This document shows positions 24,734 to 33,500 of a stretch of DNA of 39,061 nt, one piece after another (the first letter of the stretch is position 1; each line of letters begins with the position of its first letter). The notes beneath the pieces are model-generated. The model saw only the letters and a program-made list of their open reading frames with translations. It was not told the origin of the DNA and ran no database searches. The translations under genes were made by a program, and so were the position numbers. The stretch comes from Ignavibacteriales bacterium (lineage in GTDB: Bacteria; Bacteroidota; Ignavibacteria; UBA10030): NCBI GenBank assembly GCA_016194505.1, contig JACQBK010000024.1, positions 1 through 39,061 of the forward strand, written 5' to 3'.

Positions 24734-26149
24734 ATGATTCCCGCAGAAACAAAACCTGGAAACAACAGCACGCCCAGCAGAGAATCGTATTTTGTCGATA
24801 ATCCTCGTTTCCCATTCTGCAAAGGATGCAGCCATACAACCGTTCTTCGTCGCTTGAACGAAGCGCTGGTTGCTCTTCAGCTTCCTCCGGAAAAGATCAG
24901 TCTCGTAACGGATATTGGGTGCATCGGTCTCGCGGATGGATTATTCAAAGAGCTCCATACAGTGCACACGACGCATGGTCGCTCCACCGCGTTTGCAACG
25001 GGCATATCACTGGCGGATTCTCTTCTTGCCCACGGCACTCTCAAAACGATTGTGCTTATCGGTGATGGGGGCGCAATGATAGGATTGCAGCACCTTGTCC
25101 ATGCGGCGATGCTCAATGTTGATGTTACCGTCCTTATCTGCAATAACTTTGTGTATGGAATGACGGGCGGGCAAGGCTCGGGTCTGACACCGGAATGCTT
25201 TGTTACCGCGACTACACCCAACGGCAACATTGTTCCACCTGTTGATCTTTGCGAGATATTAAAGAACAGCAACGCTTCGTTCGTTGTTCGGGTTGAGGCA
25301 ACGGGCAAGGAGTTGCCTTCGCTCATTCAAGAAGCCATAGCGTTCCCCGGATTTGCCGCGATTGAGGTTCTGGAGCTTTGCACGGAATTTGCCGTTCCGC
25401 AAAATGATCTCGACGGTAAAAAACTTATTGAGATTGCAGAGCGCAATCACTGGAAGCTTGGGGTTATTAAAGAGAAAGATGACCGTCCGTCCTTTTCTCA
25501 ACGCTACGGTGAACATATACGCCAATTTAAACGCGGAGAGCAGGGGGTTGAACCAACGAAACATCGTGCATCTAAAACACTGTATCTTCATCGTCCGGTC
25601 AATGTTGTAGTTGCTGGAAGTGCCGGGGAACGTGTTCAATCTTCCGCCAGTATGCTTTGCCAAGCCGCGGCGCAGGATGGTTTGCACATTACCCAGAAAA
25701 ATGATAATCCCGTTACTCAAGGTTCCGGATTTTCGCTTTCTGAGTTATGGCTTAGTCCTCACGAAATCGGCTTCACCGGCATCGAGCAGCCGGATTATGT
25801 CGTTGTCACATCGGAGGATGGATTTCGGGAACTCAAAAGCCGAAGATCATTAGCCCAAGCAGGCAAGGACACAAAAATATTTCTTGAAGAGACCATCCCT
25901 TCTGAAGAATTGGAAGGCCTGGTTATTCGGTTGCCGTTCCGAAAAGTATTTGGCGTAAAGCAAGCTTCCATGGGCGCTCTTATTCTCCTTGCCAAAATTT
26001 ATCGGTTGGTTGATGAAGAGTCGCTCCGCGCTATTGTATCAAAGCGATTCAAAGAAGAGACAAATGACTTATTCGATAAAGCGCATGAGTTGGAAAAAAC
26101 CATTGATGTTAAACGGGTAAGGGCGACTTCTAAGGAAATAAAAATGTGA
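24734..26149 (+). CDS. 2-oxoacid oxidoreductase beta-gamma fusion subunit
   Basis: A 471-residue protein joining two normally separate subunits. Residues ~20-265 are a TPP-binding beta subunit: FPFCKGCSHTTVL, VTDIGCIGLADG, HGRSTAFATGISLA and the TPP motif GDGGAMIG...NNFVYGMTGGQ. After a basic linker, residues ~285-445 match a gamma subunit (VNVVVAGSAGERVQSSASMLCQAA; QGSGFSLSELWLSP), but the usual GFGGQG loop reads GSAGER, so the CoA-site loop is altered. A charged C-terminal helix ends the protein. ATG 24734 follows the alpha stop by 4 nt, without a clear ribosome site, suggesting coupling. With alpha-2 it makes a complete two-gene oxidoreductase. Confidence 0.85.
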   Translation: MIPAETKPGNNSTPSRESYFVDNPRFPFCKGCSHTTVLRRLNEALVALQLPPEKISLVTDIGCIGLADGLFKELHTVHTTHGRSTAFATGISLADSLLAHGTLKTIVLIGDGGAMIGLQHLVHAAMLNVDVTVLICNNFVYGMTGGQGSGLTPECFVTATTPNGNIVPPVDLCEILKNSNASFVVRVEATGKELPSLIQEAIAFPGFAAIEVLELCTEFAVPQNDLDGKKLIEIAERNHWKLGVIKEKDDRPSFSQRYGEHIRQFKRGEQGVEPTKHRASKTLYLHRPVNVVVAGSAGERVQSSASMLCQAAAQDGLHITQKNDNPVTQGSGFSLSELWLSPHEIGFTGIEQPDYVVVTSEDGFRELKSRRSLAQAGKDTKIFLEETIPSEELEGLVIRLPFRKVFGVKQASMGALILLAKIYRLVDEESLRAIVSKRFKEETNDLFDKAHELEKTIDVKRVRATSKEIKM

Positions 26150-26233
26150 TAAGCGAACCCGCTTGCCTTGATGAGACAAACTACCATGCGCCCATATTTT
26201 TGCTTAACAAATTAATGTGAAAGATTTAATTTA

Positions 26234-26247
26234 GGATTAAATAATCC
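26234..26247. promoter_or_regulatory. Palindromic operator candidate before Rrf2 gene
   Basis: GGATTA-AA-TAATCC is a 6-bp inverted repeat with a 2-bp centre, ending 12 nt before the rrf2-type start. The position fits autoregulation by the encoded Rrf2 protein. Confidence 0.45.
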
Positions 26248-26259
26248 GAAAATAACGCT

Positions 26260-26700
26260 ATGGGTCTCATTTTTAGCCGACAATGTGAATATGCGCTCCA
26301 AGCCCTGTTGTATTTGGCGCTGAAGCCAAATGGACAAATGACTTCGATCAAGGAATTGACCAAGAGGCTTAATATCCCATATCATTTTTTGGCAAAGATT
26401 CTTCAGGACCTCGCGCATAAAGAGCTTCTTCATTCTCTCAAAGGTCCAACGGGTGGATTTTCACTCGGCATGCCTGCACAGGATATTACGCTGTTCCATG
26501 TGGTCGAGGCAGTGGATGGCATCGGTTTTACAAACAGTTGCGTATTGGGATTTAAGGAGTGCTCGGAAAGAAATCCGTGCGCGGTTCATGAAAAATGGGG
26601 GAGTATACGGGAAAGCGTATATGATATGCTCGTTAGCAAAAATATAGCACAAATGGCACGCGAGATGAAGAAGCCCGAATATAAGCCTCCTTTCGAGTAA
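26260..26700 (+). CDS. Rrf2-family transcriptional regulator, probable Fe-S type
   Basis: A 146-residue winged-helix regulator. The N-terminal FSRQCEYALQALLYLA, the IPYHFLAKILQDLAHKELLHSLKGPTGGFSL recognition region and wing, and the C-terminal cysteines Cys93, Cys100 and Cys106 (SCVLGFKECSERNPC) are all typical. The three-Cys set (C-x6-C-x5-C) matches the pattern with which IscR/NsrR-like relatives bind a [2Fe-2S] or [4Fe-4S] cluster, so it likely senses NO, oxygen or Fe-S status. It lies between the second oxidoreductase and the polyferredoxin gene, both possible targets, and is preceded by a palindrome. Confidence 0.9.
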   Translation: MGLIFSRQCEYALQALLYLALKPNGQMTSIKELTKRLNIPYHFLAKILQDLAHKELLHSLKGPTGGFSLGMPAQDITLFHVVEAVDGIGFTNSCVLGFKECSERNPCAVHEKWGSIRESVYDMLVSKNIAQMAREMKKPEYKPPFE

Positions 26701-26855
26701 GTGATTTTTTTAATCTTATTTCAGAGTATTTAGTCTTAATTGGTATAGATTTTGAAGCTTATAGATGTTGGATTGATTGATTTTTGAAAATTCAGCGAAA
26801 AATGGAAAAGTCAATGCGTTGTTTTTAGAAGATGAGAATTTAAAGTTGAAATCCT

Positions 26856-28130
26856 GTGATTAATAAGAAAAGTGATATTGCCGATGCAGCAATAGAAAGG
26901 TCGGAGGATGTTTCCGGTTGCTCGCCGACCGTTGTTGTTCAAGCCGGTCTGGTAACTGGCACGCTCAGTGAGGGGCAGGCAGAACGTTTTGTATTTTCCG
27001 GAACACGACCAACAATTAAAAAAATACCGATCGATCTGAGAAAGAAAAGAATCAATTTTTCGTTGGAGCCGATGTGGTATAAACGACTCGTGTGGAGATT
27101 GAGGGAGGACTCACAGTTCCTTCGTTCGACCGTACAATGTGCTTTTGCATTGCTCTGCATCTGGATTGGAATTGAGTTTTACTTGTTCGCGAGATGGGGG
27201 AGTTCAGGCGGTGTGGAACCATTCTTCGAGCGCCCGCCGGGCGTTGAGGGATTTCTTCCCATCAGCGCGCTCATCAGTTTAAAATATTGGATGCAGGCTG
27301 GCATCATTAACGAGATTCACCCCTCGGGGCTTTTTATTCTCATTGCAATTATTTTGTCGGGATTATTGCTGAAAAAGGCATTTTGCAGTTGGCTTTGTCC
27401 AATAGGCACGCTCAGTGAATCGTTATGGATGTTGGGACAGAAGTTATTTGGCAAGAATATTACAATCACCAAGTGGTTTGACTATCCATTGCGCTCGCTC
27501 AAATATGTACTCTTTCTGTTCTTCGCTTACTCCGTATGGCAAATGGATGTCCCGTCTCTGAAAGGCTTCATTTACAGTCCATACAATAAAGTTGCCGATA
27601 TTAAAATGTATTTATTCTTTGTCAACATATCCTTGTTCGCGTTATGGACTATTATTATTTTCGCGATTCTTTCGGTGGTCGTTAAAAATTTCTGGTGTCG
27701 CTACCTTTGTCCTTATGGCGCGATGCTTGGCATGGTGAGCTGGTTAAGTCCGTTAAAAATTACACGGCAGAGATCCACCTGTATTGATTGTGAGTTATGC
27801 ACAAAAGCGTGCCCTGCCGATATCAAAGTCCATGCGGCAGGACGAGTATGGAGCGATGAATGCACGAGCTGTTTACAATGTGTCGAGGTGTGCCCTGTCA
27901 AGAATACGCTCGATATGCGGACGAGCAAGAGCAGTAAGCCTGTTCCGAGTTGGGTGTTTGGAGTTCTTGTAGCAGGAATTTTTGTGGCTGTTACGGGTCT
28001 TGCGATGGCAACAGAACATTGGCAAAACAACATTTCAAAAGATGAGTACTTGAAACGATTCCAACAACTCGATTCACCCATCTATCAACATTTTCGCGGG
28101 GAGGTGCCTGAGTATGGCCCGAATGATTGA
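26856..28130 (+). CDS. NapH/CcoG-like membrane polyferredoxin
   Basis: A 424-residue integral membrane protein. After a ~90-residue cytoplasmic N-terminus there are about five to six membrane helices (roughly 92-112, 160-180, 210-230, 252-278, 356-376). The FCSWLCPIG and WCRYLCPYGAM motifs (CxxxCP pairs) sit at membrane edges, and two [4Fe-4S] motifs, CIDCELCTKACP and CTSCLQCVEVCP, follow. This layout is that of the NapH/NosR/CcoG-type electron-transfer family. GTG 26856 is the only usable start, since a stop lies just upstream in frame. The 155-nt gap before it holds no gene. It overlaps the methyltransferase by 17 nt. The electron partner is not evident; ferredoxin to quinone transfer is one possibility. 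Confidence 0.85.
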   Translation: MINKKSDIADAAIERSEDVSGCSPTVVVQAGLVTGTLSEGQAERFVFSGTRPTIKKIPIDLRKKRINFSLEPMWYKRLVWRLREDSQFLRSTVQCAFALLCIWIGIEFYLFARWGSSGGVEPFFERPPGVEGFLPISALISLKYWMQAGIINEIHPSGLFILIAIILSGLLLKKAFCSWLCPIGTLSESLWMLGQKLFGKNITITKWFDYPLRSLKYVLFLFFAYSVWQMDVPSLKGFIYSPYNKVADIKMYLFFVNISLFALWTIIIFAILSVVVKNFWCRYLCPYGAMLGMVSWLSPLKITRQRSTCIDCELCTKACPADIKVHAAGRVWSDECTSCLQCVEVCPVKNTLDMRTSKSSKPVPSWVFGVLVAGIFVAVTGLAMATEHWQNNISKDEYLKRFQQLDSPIYQHFRGEVPEYGPND

Positions 28131-28902
28131 AACGACCAGCGAGTCGAACGTTGTTGGTTTTTACGATGCCCTTGCGCCCGATTATGATGCGATGACCGGT
28201 TTCCCAAAGCGGTTCATCCAAGAAAAGCCCTTTTTCCACTTTTTAGTGGAGAGGTATAAGATTACAACGGCATTAGATGCAGGGTGCGGAACGGGGTTCC
28301 ACGCGCTTCTTCTTTCTCAACTTGGCGTAAATGTAACGGCGGTGGATATTTCTAAGGAAATGCTCCAGCGGGTCGCAATGCACGCAAAGGAACTGGTCTT
28401 GAACATTGAATTGATCGAGTCCAGCTTTCAGAATTTACCCAGCATTGTCAAGCGTAAATTCGACGCCGTGTTCAGCTTAGGAAATTCCATCGCGCATCTT
28501 TTGTCGGATAAAGAACTTCGCCTGGCATTCGGTGGGTTTGCCGGTTTGTTAAATCCGCAGGGGATTTTGTTTCTTCAAAACCTCAACTATGACCGCCTCT
28601 TGAATTCTCATGAAAAGGTGCAGAACGTAAAAGAATCAAATGGAAAGACTTTTGTCCGTTTCTATGATTACAACGAGAAGGACGTTGCATTCAACATTTT
28701 AACGATGGAAGAAATAAACGGCTCGGTTACTCAACGCCTTAAGACGGTTCACTTAAGACCGTTGCTCGCGGACGAGTTAGTTTCGTTTCTTCAAGAGGCG
28801 GGATTTACCGATATACGGTTGTTTGGGAGCATCTCTATGGAACAGTTTCAAAAAGAGACATCCAAGGACTTAGTAATTCTTGCGAAAAGAAACGATACTT
28901 AA
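28114..28902 (+). CDS. Class I SAM-dependent methyltransferase
   Basis: A 262-residue Rossmann-fold methyltransferase. Motif I is ALDAGCGTGFHALLLSQLG (~55-73), motif post-I is VTAVDISKEML, and FDAVFSLGNSIAHLL and LLNPQGILFLQNLNYDR are motifs IV and V. The GNSIAHLL segment is typical of small-molecule methyltransferases related to glycine/sarcosine enzymes, but the substrate cannot be named. Its start lies inside the end of the polyferredoxin gene (17-nt overlap), so the two are co-expressed, which is odd for a generic methyltransferase and may hint at a cofactor-related task. Confidence 0.88.
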   Translation: MARMIETTSESNVVGFYDALAPDYDAMTGFPKRFIQEKPFFHFLVERYKITTALDAGCGTGFHALLLSQLGVNVTAVDISKEMLQRVAMHAKELVLNIELIESSFQNLPSIVKRKFDAVFSLGNSIAHLLSDKELRLAFGGFAGLLNPQGILFLQNLNYDRLLNSHEKVQNVKESNGKTFVRFYDYNEKDVAFNILTMEEINGSVTQRLKTVHLRPLLADELVSFLQEAGFTDIRLFGSISMEQFQKETSKDLVILAKRNDT

Positions 28903-29074
28903 ACAGTTTTTTGTTTTTTCAAAATGTATTTTAGAATTTTTATACTGAGGAAATTCCCCCATCGTTTGCGTCGTCAAGACATTTGAACACGCCTTATTAT
29001 CATTTCTTGAATTACAGAAAAAAAAATCGTACCCTAATTCAACAAAAAATTTCAGAATATGGAAAGGATGTAGC

Positions 29075-30133
29075 ATGAAATCTCTTCTATCGTTGCTCAT
29101 ACTGTGTCTTATAGTCAGCGCTTTCGTGTACGCACAAGAAACGAGCGGGGGAAAATTTTCAGGTCTTGTGTTTGGCGATTATTTTTATAAAACAGGTGGC
29201 GATGCTCAACCGTTTGGCTCTGCGAGCCAATACTCCCAGCCCATGGCAAAAGATTTTCAAGCGTTTCAGCTACGACGTATTTATTTTATCTATGACCACA
29301 CCATCAGTCAGAAGTTTTCCGCGCAATTTCTTATCGAAGGAAATGACAAAGCGTTAGATCCCGGCGGTCGGCACGGGGTTTTTATTAAGACTGCGTTTCT
29401 GGAGTGGAAGGGGATTTTTTCGGGGAGCAATCTTGCAATAGGTCTTGTCCCAACCCCCACATGGTCTTGGGGAGTAGCCGAAAAAATATGGAATTATCGT
29501 TCACTCGAAAAAACGATTGCGGATTTCCGCGGCTTCGGCAGTGCAAGTGATATTGGCATCGCGCTGCGCGGCAAAATAGACGGCGATGGCATGCTCTCGT
29601 ATATTGCAATGATCGGCAATGGAACGGGCCAAAAACCCGAAAACGACCGCTATAAAAAATATTATGGCGAGCTGAATTTTAAACCGGTAAAAGAGCTTAC
29701 AGTCGAAGCCTATGCAGATTATGAGCCAGTCTTGAATGATAAAAATGTGACTACGATGAAAGGTGTGGCTGCGTATCAAATTCCACAAGGAACGCTCGGA
29801 GTGGAAGTAGCGCAACAGATTCGTGTGAAAGATTATGCTAATGGCTCGGATCGTCAGCCTTTAGGAATCTCCGCGTATGTGTGGGCGTCGGTTCCCGGCG
29901 TGGAGAAATTGAATGCCGTAGCCCGCTATGATTTTTTCAATCCCGATACTAAAATTTCAACAGCAGGGTTTACCGAACAATTTTTTCTCATCGGGCTTGA
30001 TTATATGCCTGAGAACAATATCCATGTTATGCCGAACTTGTGGTTGAATTCATTTTCCGATAAAAGCTCTGCGGGTGTCGCAAAAGATTCCGATATCGCA
30101 TTTCGGCTGACGTTTTTTTACGTTTACAGATAA
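29075..30133 (+). CDS. Outer-membrane porin (beta-barrel)
   Basis: A 352-residue exported barrel. Residues 1-20 are a signal peptide ending in VYAQ. Repeated alternating strands (GLVFGDYFYK, FQLRRIYFIYD, FSAQFLIEGN, AFLEWKGIF, LAIGLVPTPTWSW, YYGELNFKP, VEAYADYEP) and the last strand FRLTFFYVYR resemble phosphate-selective porin O/P-like barrels common in the Bacteroidota group. ATG 29075 has GGAAAGGA upstream. It stands alone: the 172-nt gap before it and the 413-nt gap after contain no gene. The transported substrate is unknown. Confidence 0.8.
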   Translation: MKSLLSLLILCLIVSAFVYAQETSGGKFSGLVFGDYFYKTGGDAQPFGSASQYSQPMAKDFQAFQLRRIYFIYDHTISQKFSAQFLIEGNDKALDPGGRHGVFIKTAFLEWKGIFSGSNLAIGLVPTPTWSWGVAEKIWNYRSLEKTIADFRGFGSASDIGIALRGKIDGDGMLSYIAMIGNGTGQKPENDRYKKYYGELNFKPVKELTVEAYADYEPVLNDKNVTTMKGVAAYQIPQGTLGVEVAQQIRVKDYANGSDRQPLGISAYVWASVPGVEKLNAVARYDFFNPDTKISTAGFTEQFFLIGLDYMPENNIHVMPNLWLNSFSDKSSAGVAKDSDIAFRLTFFYVYR

Positions 30134-30159
30134 TATGTCGTTTTGTTCATTTCTGACTT

Positions 30160-30250
30160 AGAAGCCATCTCAAACATCGGTGTCATGCTATCTGCCTCCG
30201 GCAGGCAGAATGCTTCTATCGGGCATCCGGTATTTTTGAGATAACTTTTA
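30160..30250. repeat. MITE/REP-like inverted element after porin gene
   Basis: ATCTCAAA (30167-30174) and TTTGAGAT (30235-30242) bound a ~75-bp element with an internal hairpin TCTGCCT-ccggc-AGGCAGA (30191-30209). The left edge AGAAGCCATCTCAAA matches 15816-15830 at 14 of 15 bases. The rest of the gap to 30546 holds only a short TTCGCA-ATAA-TGCGAA hairpin (30351-30366) and AT-rich leader. Confidence 0.6.
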
Positions 30251-30546
30251 GATACTTTCCTAACTTAAGGGGGCTTCCGGATATTGTTTCAGCAATTCTA
30301 AGAAAGTTCCATCTCTCACATAAAACTTACACTTGTGTTTTTATTGAAGATTCGCAATAATGCGAAGTAGGGGCTGTTCATTCTTCGCTTAATAACATTT
30401 CAAGTAGAGGCACTCATTTTTTCAACAAAATCCATTCTGTTCTGTACCATTTCATTTGCGTTACAAGAGACGCGACGTTTCATAAAAGATAAAATGGTTT
30501 CTCTCTGAGAAATCAGGTTTTCATGGTACCAAGAAGGAGGTAAGCG

Positions 30547-33500
30547 ATGGAAGCGCCATACTCACAAGACCGCATGCCTCGGAGGTTGTTCATTGTTTTT
30601 CTGTTGTTCGTGGCAAGCATTGGAACAGCAGGGTACTTCTATTACCAATTCCAAGTAGAGCACCTTAAGTACGACAAGCAACAAGGACTTGCTGCGATTG
30701 CTCAATTGAAAGTCAATCAAATTGTGCAATGGCGCAAGGAGCGCTTGGGGGATGCACAAGTTATTTTTGAAAACCCTGCCCTTGCCGCAAGCGTGAAGAA
30801 ATTTTTCAGTTCGCCGAACGAAGGCGCTCTGAAAAAGGCTCTTCGCCGTTGGATGAAATCGTATATAACGAGCACTGGTGAATATGAATGCGTCTATTTG
30901 GCTGACGCGGGAGGCAATGTTGCGCTGTGGGTAAAATCCGATACATCGTTGTTTGAGCCTTACGATAAATCCCGCCTAATTGATGCGCTTAAGAAGAAGC
31001 AGATTGTCTCATCCGATCTCCATGAAGCAGCTTCCAGCAAAAGAATCCACATGGATATATACGTTCCTCTTCTTAATCCGGAACAACCTCAGTCTGCGGC
31101 CATCGGATTGCTGATGTTAGAGCTTGACAGCGAGGCGACGCTGTTTCCCCTCATCCGATCTTGGCCGACCCCAAGTCAAACTTCCGAATCCCTTTTGTTC
31201 CGTCGTGAAGGGGATGAAATTGTTTTTCTTAATGAACTTCGTCATCGCAACAATAGTGCGCTCTTGTTCAAACTTCCCATGAGTAGTGAAAACCTTCCTG
31301 CCGCGATGGCTCTTCGCGGAAGAGAAGGAGTTGTCGAGGGAATTGATTATCGCGGTGTGCCTGTGTTGGCGGCGCTCAATAAAATTCCGGATTCGCCGTG
31401 GTTTTTAGTCGCCAAAATTGATAAAGTGGAAGTTTATGCTCCTATCAGAGAACAGATCGTTATAGTGACTGCAATAGAGATCATTCTTATCGTTTCCGCT
31501 GGTTCTATTATTGGATTTCTGTGGCGTCATCAACGCGCGTTGTTTTATAAAAAACTTTACAAAGGAGAATTGGAGCGCGGTGCGCTTTTAGAAAATATTA
31601 ATTATTTGCAAAAACATGCAAACGATACCATCATCTTGACAGATGAACAGGGAAACATTATCGAAGTCAATGATAAAGCCGTCCGAACGTACGGATACAC
31701 TGCTGAAGAGTTTCGAATACTGAACATCAGAGATATCAGAGCACTTGACGCGCCATCGGATCAAGTTACCCGGCAAAGAGAAATTGAGGAAAAAAAAGGT
31801 TTTGTGTATGAAAGCATCCATCGTCGGAACAATGGATTATCGTTCCCGGTGGAAATTAGCGCGCAGGTTGTAACTATTGAAGGAACAAAGTTTTTTCAGT
31901 ATATCAATCGAGATATTACCGAACGAAAACGCGCGGAGCAAAAAATTAAGCGCTTAACGCGCGTGTATGCTGTTCTGAGCGATATTAACCAAGCTATAGT
32001 CAGAGTTCAGGATAGGCAAAAGCTGTATGATGATGCTTGTCGTATCATTGTGGAGGATGGGTTATTCAAAATGGCTTGGATAGGGCATGTAGGTGAAAAG
32101 TCGAAGAAAGTCAACGTGGCTGCGCGCTTTGGGTCAGGAATTGACTATCTCGAAGATGTGCGCGTTACGGTTGATGATTCAGCGACAGGTCGTGGCCCGA
32201 CAGGAATGGCTCTCCGGCAAGGGCACTATGTCGTCTGTAATGATATCGAACATGACGAGCGAATGAGACCGTGGCGCGACAAGGCTCTTCGTCGCGGTTT
32301 TCGGTCTTGTGCAGCATTGCCGTTGATAGTTTCCGGCCGCATCTATGGGGTTCTCACCATCTACGCGCCCGAACCCAATGCGTTTGATGAGGATGAAATT
32401 AAGTTGTTGCACGAGCTATCTTCCGATATTTCCTTTGCAATCGAATTTATTGAGCGGGAAGAACTGCGAAAAAAAGCAGAAGAAACACTCAAAGCATCGG
32501 AAGAGCAATACAGACTTCTTTTCAAAGCAAATCCGCACCCCATGTGGGTCTATGACCTAGAAAGCCTGAGGTTCTTGACGGTTAATGAAACAGCGATAAA
32601 TCATTATGGATATTCAGAAGAAGAATTTCTTTCGATGACGGTGAAAGATATTCGCCCGCTTGATGATGTGCCGAAGTTTCTCGAAAAAATCTCTACTGTG
32701 CCTGTGGGGATTGACGAAGGAGGTTTTTGGAGGCATCGGAAAAAAGATGGTACGGTTATTTTAGTAAAGATTACATCGCACGTTGTCATGTTCGGCGGGA
32801 AACAAGGGAAAATTGTGTTGGCACAGGATGTTACGGAACAAAAGAAAGCAGAAGAGGTGCAAAGGAAGCTTGCCAATCAACGTGATGAGCTTCTTGGCAG
32901 GTTGAAGTTGCAATTTGACCGCATGCCTCTTGGATATATCCTCATCAATCCGGAGTTAGCCATCCTTGAGTGGAATCCTGCCGCAGAAAAACTATTTGGT
33001 TACTCGCGCGAGGAGATGGTAGGCAAGAGTCCTTATGGTCTCATTCTCTCCACAACGGCTAACCCGTTTCTCGAAAAACTTTTGGAAGACCTTAAAAAAG
33101 GAAATCAGACACTCGTTGCAGTAAACGAAAATATCACAAAAGAAGGAAAAACCATTATCTGTGAATGGCACAATACTCCTCTCAAGGATGAATCGGGGCA
33201 ATTTATCGGTTTTATAAGTATGGTGCAGGATATTACAGAGCGCAAAGAAGCGGAAAAATCTCTTAATGCCGCTGAACATAAGTTTAGAGGATTGGTGGAG
33301 CAATCGTTGGTGGGCATCTATATCATTCAAGGAAATAACTTTGTCTATGTCAATCCAAAGATGGCTGAGATTTTTGGTTATACGCCGGAGGAGATCATCT
33401 TCGAAAAAACAATAAGTGATCTTGTGATGGAAGAAGGCTTGCCCATAGTTCAAGAAAACATACGAAAACGTCTTGAAAATGAAATGAGCAGCGTTCGGTA

